Source: CAG-1138 sp964495385
GTDB lineage: Bacteria > Bacillota > Clostridia > Christensenellales > CAG-917
Reading direction: 5' to 3'
DNA length: 20,099 bases
Assembly (NCBI GenBank): GCA_964495385.1
Contig: CAZBVO010000023.1
Location: 1-20,099, forward strand
Shown here: one piece after another, positions 8,003-15,339 of the stretch
How the letters are laid out: the number at the start of each line of letters is the position of its first letter
Numbering within the stretch: position 1 is the stretch's first letter
Position numbers and translations under genes: made by a program
The notes under the pieces: model-generated
The model's database searches: none
What the model was told of the DNA's origin: nothing
Seen by the model: the letters and a program-made list of their open reading frames with translations, nothing else

Positions 8003-8035
8003 CTGAAACTCCGACTCTAAGTTGCGGCAAAATCG

Positions 8036-8064
8036 TTGTTTTTCAGCAAGAACTATGTTATAAT
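8036..8064 (+). promoter_or_regulatory. Promoter for the sugar symporter
   Basis: TTGTTT (8036-8041), a 17-base spacer and TATAAT (8059-8064). Transcription would start near 8071, about 26 bases before the ATG at 8097. It diverges from the glmU operon. Confidence 0.75.
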
Positions 8065-8096
8065 TTGTTTATAATTCTATTTTTGTGGGGAATAGT

Positions 8097-9467
8097 ATGG
8101 ACAATCCAAACACGCAAACCGTATTTTCTACAACCGAAAAGCACGTTTCAAAAAAGGAAAAAGTGCGCTTCATGACGGGCCTTGCAGGGCAAAACCTTTT
8201 GTATTCGCTCATCGGCGCTGGCTTTTTCACCACCTTTTTGAACACCTATTCCGGGATGTCGTCGGCAATTTCGGGCATTATTATAATAATCCTGAAAATT
8301 TGGGACGGCATCAACGATCCGATNNNNNNNNNNNNNNNNNNNNNNNNNNNNNNNNNNNNNNNNNNNNNNNNNNNNNNNNNNNNNNNNNNNNNNNNNNNNN
8401 NNNNNNNNNNNNNNNNNNNNNNNATCCAGTGGGCTCGCACGGTCGGAAGTGTTTCCTACGGCGTGTTCGGGGCAATGATTCCGGCAACCTACAGCATTTT
8501 GATAAGCATTTTGCCGGGCGTAAATCAAAACAAAGTGATTTTGCCTATCATGTGCGCGGTTTTTGCCATTTTGGGCGCAGGGCTGTCGTATCTTTGCTCG
8601 TCTGCGCAGGAAAGAGTTCCGCTCATCAAAAAGCAAGAAAGTTTGAAGGAAGGTTTCAGCCTGCTGTTTAAAAACAAAATGATGCTTCTGCTGTCGCTGG
8701 CCAACATTTTGGGGGCCGTCGGCATCGGCACCAGTTTGATGTATCAGTTCTTCCAATTCGAGTATCCGCTCACCTTCTTCGGTCAGCAGGTTGACGGCAA
8801 CTTGTCCAACACCATCATCGGCCTCGTCATGTACGGACCTACCGTGCTTGCAATGCTGTTTGCGCACAAACTCAAAAAATGGATGGGCGACAGCTTTGTC
8901 ACGGTTATGATCGTCGCTCAAATTGCGGCCGCGGTATCTCGAGTCGTCGCATTCTTCGTGGGATACTCCACCCCTGCCGCATTCTGGACATCTATTGTGA
9001 TTATGGCCGTCGGCAACGCTCTCACGGGCATCTTGTCGATTGCGCAAACCAGCCTTTTCAACGACAGCATCGACTATATCGAATGGAAAACAGGTATGCG
9101 CACGGAAGGCGTTACCTTTGCGATGCAAACGTTGTTTACCAAAATTTCAAGCGGTATCAACCAGGGCCTCACCGGCGTCGTTTTGGGCACCATGTTGCAC
9201 TACAACGACTATGACGGAAACCCTGAAATAGGCGCGGCACAATCGGCAGAATTCCAAAAATGGATTTGGCCTCTTATGGTTCTCACCCCGGCCGTTGCCG
9301 CCCTGCTTTACATCATTCCGCTGTTCTTCGTCAAATACACCAACAAACAAAAACAGTTGGTTTTGTCTGACCTCGAAGCAAGGCGCGAAAACCGTCCGGA
9401 GTCCGGCGAATCGCCTTATTACGTCAGCGAGTTGAAAGCAAAATTTGAAGCAGAAATCGCAGAATAA
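8097..9467 (+). CDS. GPH-family (MFS) sugar:cation symporter, interrupted by an assembly gap
   Basis: A multi-pass inner-membrane transporter of the glycoside-pentoside-hexuronide:cation symporter family, which usually imports sugars or glycosides with H+ or Na+. Supporting features are IWDGINDP just before the gap (family motif after TM2), IQWARTVGS after it, about ten visible hydrophobic segments, and SLFNDSIDYIEWKTGMRTEGVTFAMQTLFTKIS, which matches the DYxEWKTGxRxEG signature of the family. ATG 8097 is preferred over the in-frame GTG at 8085 because GGGG lies at the right distance before it. The 100 N fall in the loop and TM3-TM4 region, and homologues have about 100 residues there, so the true gap is probably longer than 100 bases. 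Substrate cannot be told. It has its own promoter and a terminator, and no adjacent glycosidase or regulator. Confidence 0.88.
   Translation: MDNPNTQTVFSTTEKHVSKKEKVRFMTGLAGQNLLYSLIGAGFFTTFLNTYSGMSSAISGIIIIILKIWDGINDPXXXXXXXXXXXXXXXXXXXXXXXXXXXXXXXXXXIQWARTVGSVSYGVFGAMIPATYSILISILPGVNQNKVILPIMCAVFAILGAGLSYLCSSAQERVPLIKKQESLKEGFSLLFKNKMMLLLSLANILGAVGIGTSLMYQFFQFEYPLTFFGQQVDGNLSNTIIGLVMYGPTVLAMLFAHKLKKWMGDSFVTVMIVAQIAAAVSRVVAFFVGYSTPAAFWTSIVIMAVGNALTGILSIAQTSLFNDSIDYIEWKTGMRTEGVTFAMQTLFTKISSGINQGLTGVVLGTMLHYNDYDGNPEIGAAQSAEFQKWIWPLMVLTPAVAALLYIIPLFFVKYTNKQKQLVLSDLEARRENRPESGESPYYVSELKAKFEAEIAE
8324..8423. other. Assembly gap (100 N)
   Basis: Exactly 100 N, the conventional placeholder for a scaffold gap of unknown size, lies inside the symporter gene. 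The reading frame happens to be kept across it, but this says nothing about the real missing length. Confidence 0.99.
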
Positions 9468-9495
9468 ACATTTTAGGCACATATTTTTGAATTAA

Positions 9496-9523
9496 AAAAC
9501 GCCGTTTTCAAAAACGGCGTTTT
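9496..9523. terminator. Bidirectional terminator between symporter and tadA
   Basis: A 13-bp perfect inverted repeat (AAAACGCCGTTTT, 9496-9508, with 9511-9523). T-rich tracts follow on both strands. It serves the convergent genes ending at 9467 (plus) and 9535 (minus). Confidence 0.93.
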
Positions 9524-9534
9524 GTTTTTTGTTG

Positions 9535-10017
9535 TTATTCCTCTTCAGGTTTCGTCGTCTTAGATTTTTTCTGCAATCTTTTTTTTGCAAAAAAATCGCT
9601 TAAAAGAGCGGCGCATTCCGATTCCATTATTCCGCCCTCAACGTTCGGTCGATGATTGAACCGGGCGTCCGTAGGCAGGTTGTAAAGGGTTCCGCAACAA
9701 CCGGCCTTTTGGTCGTATGCACCAAAATAAACGTTGTCCACCCTGCTGTTTATCATTGCGCCGGCGCACATGGCACAAGGCTCCAAGGTAACGTATACGT
9801 CGCATCCGTGAAGCCGCCAGTTTCCTATTTTTTTAACCGCTTCCAACAAGGCAATCATTTCCGCATGGTAAAGAGCCGAACCGAACTGCTCCTTCATGTT
9901 GTGCGCTTCGGCAATGATTTCGCCCTCAAAAACCACAACGGCTCCGACAGGGACCTCGTCGAATTGCTCGCCCTGTTTTGCCACTTCTATGGCCCGTTCC
10001 ATAAATTTTACGTCCAT
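9535..10017 (-). CDS. tadA: tRNA-specific adenosine deaminase TadA
   Basis: 160 residues. TadA converts A34 to inosine in tRNA-Arg(ACG), allowing wobble decoding of CGN codons. The cytidine-deaminase-fold zinc site is clear: HAE at residues 51-53 (catalytic Glu) and PCAMC at 80-84 (two Cys ligands). AGAMINSRVDNVYFGAYDQKAG follows as in the family. The C-terminus is a basic, Lys-rich tail. The ATG at 10017 has GGAGG placed just upstream, within the end of the M14 peptidase gene, which it overlaps by 10 bases. It is the last gene of the walJ operon and ends before the bidirectional terminator. Confidence 0.96.
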   Translation of the reverse strand: MDVKFMERAIEVAKQGEQFDEVPVGAVVVFEGEIIAEAHNMKEQFGSALYHAEMIALLEAVKKIGNWRLHGCDVYVTLEPCAMCAGAMINSRVDNVYFGAYDQKAGCCGTLYNLPTDARFNHRPNVEGGIMESECAALLSDFFAKKRLQKKSKTTKPEEE

Positions 10018-10817
10018 ATTTCCTCCGTAAACGTGGTAGGCACCAAGCTGTTGCGCTCATAAATTCCGTTATAACAGCCGTACAGCTCTGTGTAACTTTT
10101 GTCGTCCGCCCCGACCTCGACCGTCAGCGCATGCCCACCGATTTTTGTAAACCAATCCTTAAACCCTCCGTGACTTCCGATGCTTTGTTGCGGAACGTAG
10201 CCGGTGATTTCGGATAATGCCTCGGCGGCCTTGCGATCAGTTTCGCCGTTATCGTAACCGTAGTAAATAACTTCGCCTTTTGCGTGGTAGCAAAGTGCTT
10301 TTTTTATGCCAAACCTTTTTGTTGCCGAAATAAGGGCTTTGGTTTCCGGCTCGCTTTCGGCATAAGGCCCCACGTAGCTTTCCGCCGAAGGCTTAAATCT
10401 GTTTTGACGCCCCCTGCCCCATCCGGCATCGAAATTGACGTTTAAATCCACCGCTCGTCCGTTGGCTTTCCACAAATCGAATTTGCCGTCCAAGGTTATT
10501 TTAGACAAAAACTTTCGGTAGCTTTCGGGTGCCGATTCAATTCCGTTTATACACAGCTCCACCCCGTCGGGATTTGCCAGCGGAACAAACAAAATTGCCT
10601 TGCCGAAGTGATTTTTTGCCATATCCGCAACCAGTTTTGCCGTGACGTGTTCGCGCGCGTGAATAGCTCCGAAAATCATTGAGTTCGGCCGACCGTCCCC
10701 TTTTACGACGTACAAAATTTCCCGTCCGAACACGCTTTTGCCGAGGCTTCCGACCTCAAAGCCGCAAAGCCCCATTTGTTTGATATCTTTTTCTATCTCG
10801 GCATATCCGTAAAACAT
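10008..10817 (-). CDS. M14-family zinc carboxypeptidase
   Basis: 269 residues. The M14 fold is supported by an N-terminal YGYAEIEKDIKQ segment, IGxSvxGREI-like SLGKSVFGREIL, zinc ligands His53 and Glu56 in HAREH, third ligand His178 in CYHAKGE, and catalytic Glu234 in LTVEVG. Relatives in Firmicutes include gamma-D-glutamyl-diaminopimelate peptidases acting on muropeptides. No signal peptide is visible, so the protein is probably cytosolic and may recycle cell-wall peptides; this substrate is inferred. The common DLNRNF motif reads DLNVNF, lacking the Arg that in carboxypeptidase A binds the substrate C-terminal carboxylate, which suggests altered specificity. It starts 24 bases after rlmH with no clear Shine-Dalgarno and overlaps tadA. 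Confidence 0.88.
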   Translation of the reverse strand: MFYGYAEIEKDIKQMGLCGFEVGSLGKSVFGREILYVVKGDGRPNSMIFGAIHAREHVTAKLVADMAKNHFGKAILFVPLANPDGVELCINGIESAPESYRKFLSKITLDGKFDLWKANGRAVDLNVNFDAGWGRGRQNRFKPSAESYVGPYAESEPETKALISATKRFGIKKALCYHAKGEVIYYGYDNGETDRKAAEALSEITGYVPQQSIGSHGGFKDWFTKIGGHALTVEVGADDKSYTELYGCYNGIYERNSLVPTTFTEEIWT

Positions 10818-10833
10818 ACGGCAAAATATGCCG
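10807..10833 (-). promoter_or_regulatory. Two competing hairpins at the M14 peptidase start codon
   Basis: On the minus strand CGGCA pairs with TGCCG (10829-10833 with 10819-10823), ending just before the ATG. Alternatively CCGTA pairs with TACGG (10817-10821 with 10807-10811), putting most of the start codon in the loop. The two share bases and cannot both form. No ribosome binding site of normal strength is seen, so translation may depend on coupling or structure. Confidence 0.35.
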
Positions 10834-10841
10834 AAAACAAC

Positions 10842-11312
10842 CTATTTGTGATAAGGCAAATTGTTTAAAATCGACAGAGCGCGATATATTTGCTCGGACA
10901 AAATCACCCTCATCAATTGATGCGGATAGGTAACCCGCCCGAAGCTGATGCGCTTGTCTGCCCTCTTTAAAACCTCGGGCGCCATTCCGTTGCTGCCGCC
11001 TATAAGGAAGGTCAGTTCGCCGTACCCTGCGGCGCACTTTTTGTCGATGAGGGTTGCCAGCTCCTCACTTGAGAGCATTTCGCCGTCGATGGCCGTTGCG
11101 ATGACGTAGCCTTTTGATTCTTGAAGCATCCTTTTGGCTTCGGCCGCAAGCGATGCGTCTATGTCCGCCGCCGACTGCGTTTTTGGGGGATATTCCGGGA
11201 TTTCCACAACTTTGAAATCGGCGAACCTCGACATCCGTTTTGCGTACTCGGCAATGGCATCGGTGAAATATTTTTCTTTTATTTTTCCAACTGCAACAAG
11301 GTTGATTTTCAT
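10842..11312 (-). CDS. rlmH: 23S rRNA (pseudouridine1915-N3)-methyltransferase RlmH
   Basis: 156 residues, matching the family's ~159. RlmH is a SPOUT-class methyltransferase that methylates pseudouridine 1915 in helix 69 of 23S rRNA in the assembled ribosome, using S-adenosylmethionine. Evidence is the N-terminal MKINLVAVGKIKEKYF, the knot motif FLIGGSNGM, and the near-invariant end SFGRVTYPHQLMRVILSEQIYRA followed by LPYHK. The ATG at 11312 is chosen over an upstream in-frame GTG at 11327: it overlaps the preceding stop as ATGA, has GGGGG eight bases upstream, and gives the standard N-terminus. It lies downstream of walJ as in Bacilli, with two membrane proteases between. Confidence 0.97.
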   Translation of the reverse strand: MKINLVAVGKIKEKYFTDAIAEYAKRMSRFADFKVVEIPEYPPKTQSAADIDASLAAEAKRMLQESKGYVIATAIDGEMLSSEELATLIDKKCAAGYGELTFLIGGSNGMAPEVLKRADKRISFGRVTYPHQLMRVILSEQIYRALSILNNLPYHK

Positions 11313-12280
11313 CTCAAAAGCCCCCACACAAAACTGAAAACAGTGGCAACGACGTTCATTGCGACAGTTATATACAAAAACAAATCGTCCGCTCGGGAAT
11401 GCTTCTTTTCGGGATAATTCAAATATGCGGCAAACTCGGTTACGGTGTAACGTGGAAGCGGCAGTGGTTTTCGGTCCTTAATGCGCTTAAAACTTAAAGC
11501 TATAAGCTCCAACGACAGCAAAAACAACACCGTTCCAAGCGCTCCTCCCACGCCCGGGCCGAGTGCAAAGCCGAAAAATTTGTTGACAAAATTTAATATG
11601 TTCGTGTTTGCTCGCAACACGCTTATTAAGTTGTTGAAAAAATGATAAAACACCGAAGGGATGATGCTGCCCGTATAATAAACAAGCGAAGCCATCACAA
11701 CCCCGGCGACAAAGGTATATCCCGTTTGCGTGACGTTTTGGTGCATTAAGGCGAACATGGCCGCGGACAGCAAAATATATTGCTTGCCGCTGTAAGCGAC
11801 GCCTAAAATACCTCTGTTTGTGGTCTCCTCGAATATTGCCGGCAAAATTGCAACCAAAACTATTTGCACCAGCACGTATCCTGCCGTTGCCGTTCCCGAG
11901 GTGGACGAACTGCCGCTTCTGAAACCGATCAACTCCAACGCTCCGTTCCACACCGACGACACGCAGGTCGTAACGTAAACGGCGGCAATGCAAATCACGG
12001 CAATTTCCAATATGTTGCGGCGGTCGAAACCACGCAAACAAAAATCTTTTTTAAACTGCTCGAGTCGATGCTTTCGTTTTGTCAACAGAACAAAATACAG
12101 CGCAAGAGGAACCAGCCCCATGCAAACCGCTTGCGAAATCACCGAAAAAACTCTGCTTTGCCCGAACCATTCTATACCGAGATTCAACAGCCCCAAAGCA
12201 GAAGCTATACGAAGCAGCAACAGCGCCAGCATGCTGCAAAAATATATGAAGTTGGTTTTGAAACGAGTGCTGTCAGTCAT
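11309..12280 (-). CDS. CPBP-family intramembrane metalloprotease (first of two)
   Basis: 323 residues, with about eight hydrophobic segments. This is the CPBP/Abi family, related to eukaryotic Rce1 CAAX protease. The three family motifs are present: EETTNR (151-156; paired Glu and Arg), MFALMH (175-180; His), and YHFFNN (His213, Asn). The catalytic residues look intact, so it is probably an active glutamate-type intramembrane protease, but no substrate can be named. The ATG at 12280 lies one base after the stop of the previous gene (TAG-T-ATG), suggesting translational coupling. An in-frame start at 12319 would overlap that gene by 38 bases and add a poor N-terminus. Its end overlaps rlmH by 4 bases. 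It is a divergent paralogue of its upstream neighbour. Confidence 0.9.
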   Translation of the reverse strand: MTDSTRFKTNFIYFCSMLALLLLRIASALGLLNLGIEWFGQSRVFSVISQAVCMGLVPLALYFVLLTKRKHRLEQFKKDFCLRGFDRRNILEIAVICIAAVYVTTCVSSVWNGALELIGFRSGSSSTSGTATAGYVLVQIVLVAILPAIFEETTNRGILGVAYSGKQYILLSAAMFALMHQNVTQTGYTFVAGVVMASLVYYTGSIIPSVFYHFFNNLISVLRANTNILNFVNKFFGFALGPGVGGALGTVLFLLSLELIALSFKRIKDRKPLPLPRYTVTEFAAYLNYPEKKHSRADDLFLYITVAMNVVATVFSFVWGLLR

Positions 12281-12281
12281 A

Positions 12282-13358
12282 CTAAAAACCCATTGCGGTG
12301 TTTGCAATCCACATAACAACCAAAATCACAAACGATGCCACCAGAAGCGGCGGAAACGTTTTGGAATATTCGTACACTTCGTCATCCACGCCGTCGTTGT
12401 CCATATCCGGCGATACTTGACACATTATAACGTTTATCTTGTCAAATTCCGCTTTTAAACCGCCTTTTTTGAAAATTCCCACAATACCGTTGAAGGTGTT
12501 TTTCAAAGCGTCCGCTATGCTTTCGCTCCTTTTTTCGCCCGTTTTCAGGTCGGACGAAATGCGGGCGAATTTTCGCACCGTAAACGTCAGGCAGTATATC
12601 CCTGCCGCCATAACCGCAAGCCCGACGGGAATTTGCCAGGCGGCAAACTCGATGTTGTCCAAAGCAGGGAAACACAGGCTTGTCAAACAGCTTATCATAT
12701 TGTTTAAAAAGTGGAACAACATGCAGTACTTTATGTCGCCCGAAACAAGCATCACTACGGCCAAAACCACGCCTATGCCGAATTGGTGAACAAGCTGAAC
12801 GGGATTGCCGTGCATAACCGCAAACATGGCCGCAGACACCAATATGCTTGTTGCCGCCCCCATACGGCGCAACCCGAGCGCTACCGCTCCCCTAAACAAA
12901 GTTTCCTCACATATTGCAGGAACCAAGCTTAAAAACAGCGACATCAAAAGATAGGCCCCGACGTCCGTAGGCATCGAAATGGATGCGGAACTTAAATCGT
13001 AACCGAGACGGGCAAACAACGTCACAAACCAGTTTGCAAGCGGCATGGTCGTGCAAATTGTAAACACCGAAATAGGCACGATAAGCAACGTCAGTTTCAA
13101 GTTCGGTTTTTTGTTTGTTCCCGACTCGGACAAAAAATTGATGCGCTTTGCCATCGAATAACCGTATGTTGCCGCCAAAAACGACAGCCCGTTTACGCCC
13201 ACTATAGCAATGGTCCAGGCAGGCACTTCCCCGTAGCCGTCGCCGTATTTCGACTGAGCCCACATCAAAACCACCGATTGCAACACAAGCTGCAACAGGT
13301 AGCTTATAAGATAAATCGGTCCGACGTCGAATTTTGTAAGTTTTTTGTTTGTTTTCAT
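12282..13358 (-). CDS. CPBP-family intramembrane metalloprotease (second) with Ca-loop-like insertion
   Basis: 358 residues, multi-pass. CPBP motifs are EETLFRG (151-157), MFAVMH (178-183) and HFLNN (216-220), at almost the same positions as in the neighbouring paralogue. After the core, about 60 hydrophilic residues lead to a loop DMDNDGVDD (318-326) that fits the DxDxDGxxD calcium-binding pattern of dockerin and thrombospondin type-3 repeats. One final hydrophobic helix follows. The catalytic motifs appear intact; the substrate is unknown. The start overlaps walJ as ATGA with GAGGG upstream, so the two should be translated in a coupled way. In Bacilli the place between walJ and rlmH is held by an HtrA serine protease, so a role in envelope proteolysis is a reasonable guess. 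Confidence 0.9.
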   Translation of the reverse strand: MKTNKKLTKFDVGPIYLISYLLQLVLQSVVLMWAQSKYGDGYGEVPAWTIAIVGVNGLSFLAATYGYSMAKRINFLSESGTNKKPNLKLTLLIVPISVFTICTTMPLANWFVTLFARLGYDLSSASISMPTDVGAYLLMSLFLSLVPAICEETLFRGAVALGLRRMGAATSILVSAAMFAVMHGNPVQLVHQFGIGVVLAVVMLVSGDIKYCMLFHFLNNMISCLTSLCFPALDNIEFAAWQIPVGLAVMAAGIYCLTFTVRKFARISSDLKTGEKRSESIADALKNTFNGIVGIFKKGGLKAEFDKINVIMCQVSPDMDNDGVDDEVYEYSKTFPPLLVASFVILVVMWIANTAMGF

Positions 13359-14134
13359 CGATAAACCCTCGTCGTTTTTGACTGAACGGCAACGTCCACC
13401 GTCACGTCTTTGCCGTCTACGATCCCGTTGCGTCTCAACCCGTCGATTATTGTTTGAAAAGCCAGCTCGGGAGTGTTGTTATGCTCGGACAAATGCCCCA
13501 AAATTATGCGTTTTGTTTGCGGTGTAACGACGCGTTTCAAAATTTCCAAAGCATTTTCGTTTGACAAATGCCCGTTTGCGCCGTCGATACGTTTTTTGAG
13601 CTTTTCGGGATAATCGCCCGCAAGCAGCATTTCCCTGTCGTGATTGGCTTCCAAAAGAAGAATTCTGCTGCCTTTTACGTTGTTTATTATTCCCTCGGTG
13701 GGATGTCCGATATCCGTGGCTACGGTGATTTTGTCGCCGTCCGAAACAAAACTGTACGCAAGTGGATAAACCGCATCGTGCGGCACCCTGAACGGCAAAA
13801 CGGTTATGTCGCCCACAACAAAGCCGCCGTCGTAAAACGGGAGGTTTTCGGTCTGAATTCGGCCGTATTTGGCGTTTATTGCCAACGTTGTGCGCGCGTG
13901 CGCGTAAACCTTAATACCTTCCTGCGACGCTTTAAGCAGGCCGCAAACGTGGTCGGCGTGCTCGTGAGTAACCACAACTCCGGCGATGTTTGAAATGTCC
14001 GTGCCGATGCTTTTTAGCGCATCGCAAACATAAGCGTAACTCATGCCGAAATCCACCAGAATTTCGGTGGTGTCGGAAGCTATGTATATCGAATTTCCTT
14101 TGCTGCCGGAAGACAGCGAACATATGCGCAGCAT
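13355..14134 (-). CDS. walJ: WalJ/YycJ-type metallo-beta-lactamase-fold hydrolase
   Basis: 259 residues. The metal site of the fold is visible: THEHADH at 56-62, the later His in FRVPHDA, and ATDIGH. WalJ-type signatures are the N-terminus LSSGSKGNSIYI, LLLEANHDREMLLAGDYP, GHLSNENAL and LGHLSEHNNTPELA. In Bacillus this gene lies in the walRKHIJ cluster and is linked to cell-wall and chromosome coordination and DNA mismatch-associated exonuclease activity. The biochemical role here is not certain. It opens the operon walJ, CPBP, CPBP, rlmH, M14, tadA. AAAGGG precedes the ATG. Only about 18 bases separate the start from the hairpin that ends the operon before it, so its own promoter must lie inside the upstream gene or expression depends on read-through. 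Confidence 0.93.
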   Translation of the reverse strand: MLRICSLSSGSKGNSIYIASDTTEILVDFGMSYAYVCDALKSIGTDISNIAGVVVTHEHADHVCGLLKASQEGIKVYAHARTTLAINAKYGRIQTENLPFYDGGFVVGDITVLPFRVPHDAVYPLAYSFVSDGDKITVATDIGHPTEGIINNVKGSRILLLEANHDREMLLAGDYPEKLKKRIDGANGHLSNENALEILKRVVTPQTKRIILGHLSEHNNTPELAFQTIIDGLRRNGIVDGKDVTVDVAVQSKTTRVYR

Positions 14135-14151
14135 ATTGTTTCCCTTTTCAC

Positions 14152-14182
14152 AAAACAGGCGCTCGCTGTTTTGGCGAGCGCC
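14152..14182 (-). terminator. Terminator-like hairpin between the three-gene operon and walJ
   Basis: A perfect 9-bp GC-rich stem (14158-14166 with 14174-14182, 7-base loop) followed on the minus strand by TGTTTTG. The stem is strong but the U tract is imperfect, so partial read-through into walJ is likely. Confidence 0.75.
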
Positions 14183-14199
14183 CGATACGGTTGTTGTTA

Positions 14200-15321
14200 T
14201 TAAGCCTTTGCTTTTTTGCCGGATTTCTTTTTGGATTTTTTAGCTCTTACTATTGCGCCGACAATCCAAGTTACGATACCTGCCAACCATATTCTGGCGT
14301 AGCCGATAAGGCTGTCAAGTTTGGACGTAACGAGGCTCATGTCGAATTCGGCACCGTCGATAAGGATGTCTTGCAACAAAGCAACCCACAGCAACAGCAC
14401 AAACGACAGCAAGAAGATGATGAAGCCCATCGTGCCGGTTTTGAGTTTGCTGTTTGCAAATATACCGATAACGCTGATGATGAAGCAGATTACCGTAACA
14501 ACCAAAAGCACCAAGTGGATGAGAAGGCTGTAGTTGCCAAGCACGTTTTCGATGACGTTTTCAAATCCGCCGTTGTTGTAGAAGCTGATGATTTCGCCCA
14601 CAACGTCTGGTTCGGTTGCCAATTCACCGAGGGTGATGCCTGCAAACAGTTCGGTTTTGCCGTCCAAAATATCCAGGCCGACAAGTGCGCCCAAGATTGT
14701 AGGAACCAAGAACACCAACAGCATGATTGCCATTATGGCATTGCGACCGCGATATTTGCCCTTTTTCTTCGGAGTCGGCTTGTGCTCGACAACCTCAGGA
14801 GTTTCTGCCGTAGCGGTGGCTACCGGAGCATAATATTCAGGAACGGCAACGTCGGTGTTGATTTCTTCAACGTAATCGTCGCTGTATTCAGGTTCAACCG
14901 GGTTTTCGTCGTCTACGACGATTGCGGTTTCTTCTTCTTTCGGTTCTTCGATTTTAGGTTCAGGTTTTTTGTCCTCATACTGCATAACCGGCTGGTTTTG
15001 CGAAGCGAACGGAACGATTGCCACCGGAACGATGATCGGAGTCAGCTGAACGTGTGCGGTCGGAGCAACAACAGGCTGAGGGCCCGGGTTTGCCAAAGGT
15101 TTGAAAACGGCGCCGTTGATGACAATAGGTTTGAAAGCCGACGCATACTGTGGCTTCGGAGCCGATTGTGCGCGCTGTTCTTCTTTGATAAAATCGTCAA
15201 ACGGAGTTTCCGTTTTTGCAACTTCTTCTATAGTTTCTTTTGCGATAGCGTCAATCGGGTCAACCGTTGCCTCGAGTTCAGGCTGAACGTTATCCAAATT
15301 TTTATTTTGTTCGAATTCCAT
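14200..15321 (-). CDS. Four-helix membrane protein with disordered N-terminus and shared motif (protein C)
   Basis: 373 residues, family not recognised. ATG 15321 has GGGAGG upstream and lies 18 bases after the previous gene. Residues 1-180 are acidic, Pro-rich and probably disordered and cytosolic. They carry the operon's shared motif QLTPIIVPVAIVPFASQNQ (92-110) and a PEYYAP element (161-166) also similar to one in protein B. A Lys/Arg patch (185-193) precedes TM1 (194-216). An outer loop of about 48 residues follows, then TM2 (265-289), TM3 (297-319), an outer loop, and TM4 (339-358), with a strongly basic C-tail. Positive-inside charge puts both ends in the cytosol. It shares topology and motif with protein B but little sequence. 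Leu TTA/CTA and Ser TCA codons are nearly absent, as in glnS, suggesting high expression. Confidence 0.85.
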   Translation of the reverse strand: MEFEQNKNLDNVQPELEATVDPIDAIAKETIEEVAKTETPFDDFIKEEQRAQSAPKPQYASAFKPIVINGAVFKPLANPGPQPVVAPTAHVQLTPIIVPVAIVPFASQNQPVMQYEDKKPEPKIEEPKEEETAIVVDDENPVEPEYSDDYVEEINTDVAVPEYYAPVATATAETPEVVEHKPTPKKKGKYRGRNAIMAIMLLVFLVPTILGALVGLDILDGKTELFAGITLGELATEPDVVGEIISFYNNGGFENVIENVLGNYSLLIHLVLLVVTVICFIISVIGIFANSKLKTGTMGFIIFLLSFVLLLWVALLQDILIDGAEFDMSLVTSKLDSLIGYARIWLAGIVTWIVGAIVRAKKSKKKSGKKAKA

Positions 15322-15339
15322 TTTAGACCTCCCTATTGA

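Noticed and set aside
11313..11327. GTG start for RlmH
   Set aside because: It adds five residues before the conserved MKI start; ATG 11312 has a good site and an ATGA junction.
13990..15339. 449-codon plus-strand open frame
   Set aside because: Codon-aligned antisense of membrane protein C. The composition (Phe, Arg and Asn runs) is that of a shadow frame.
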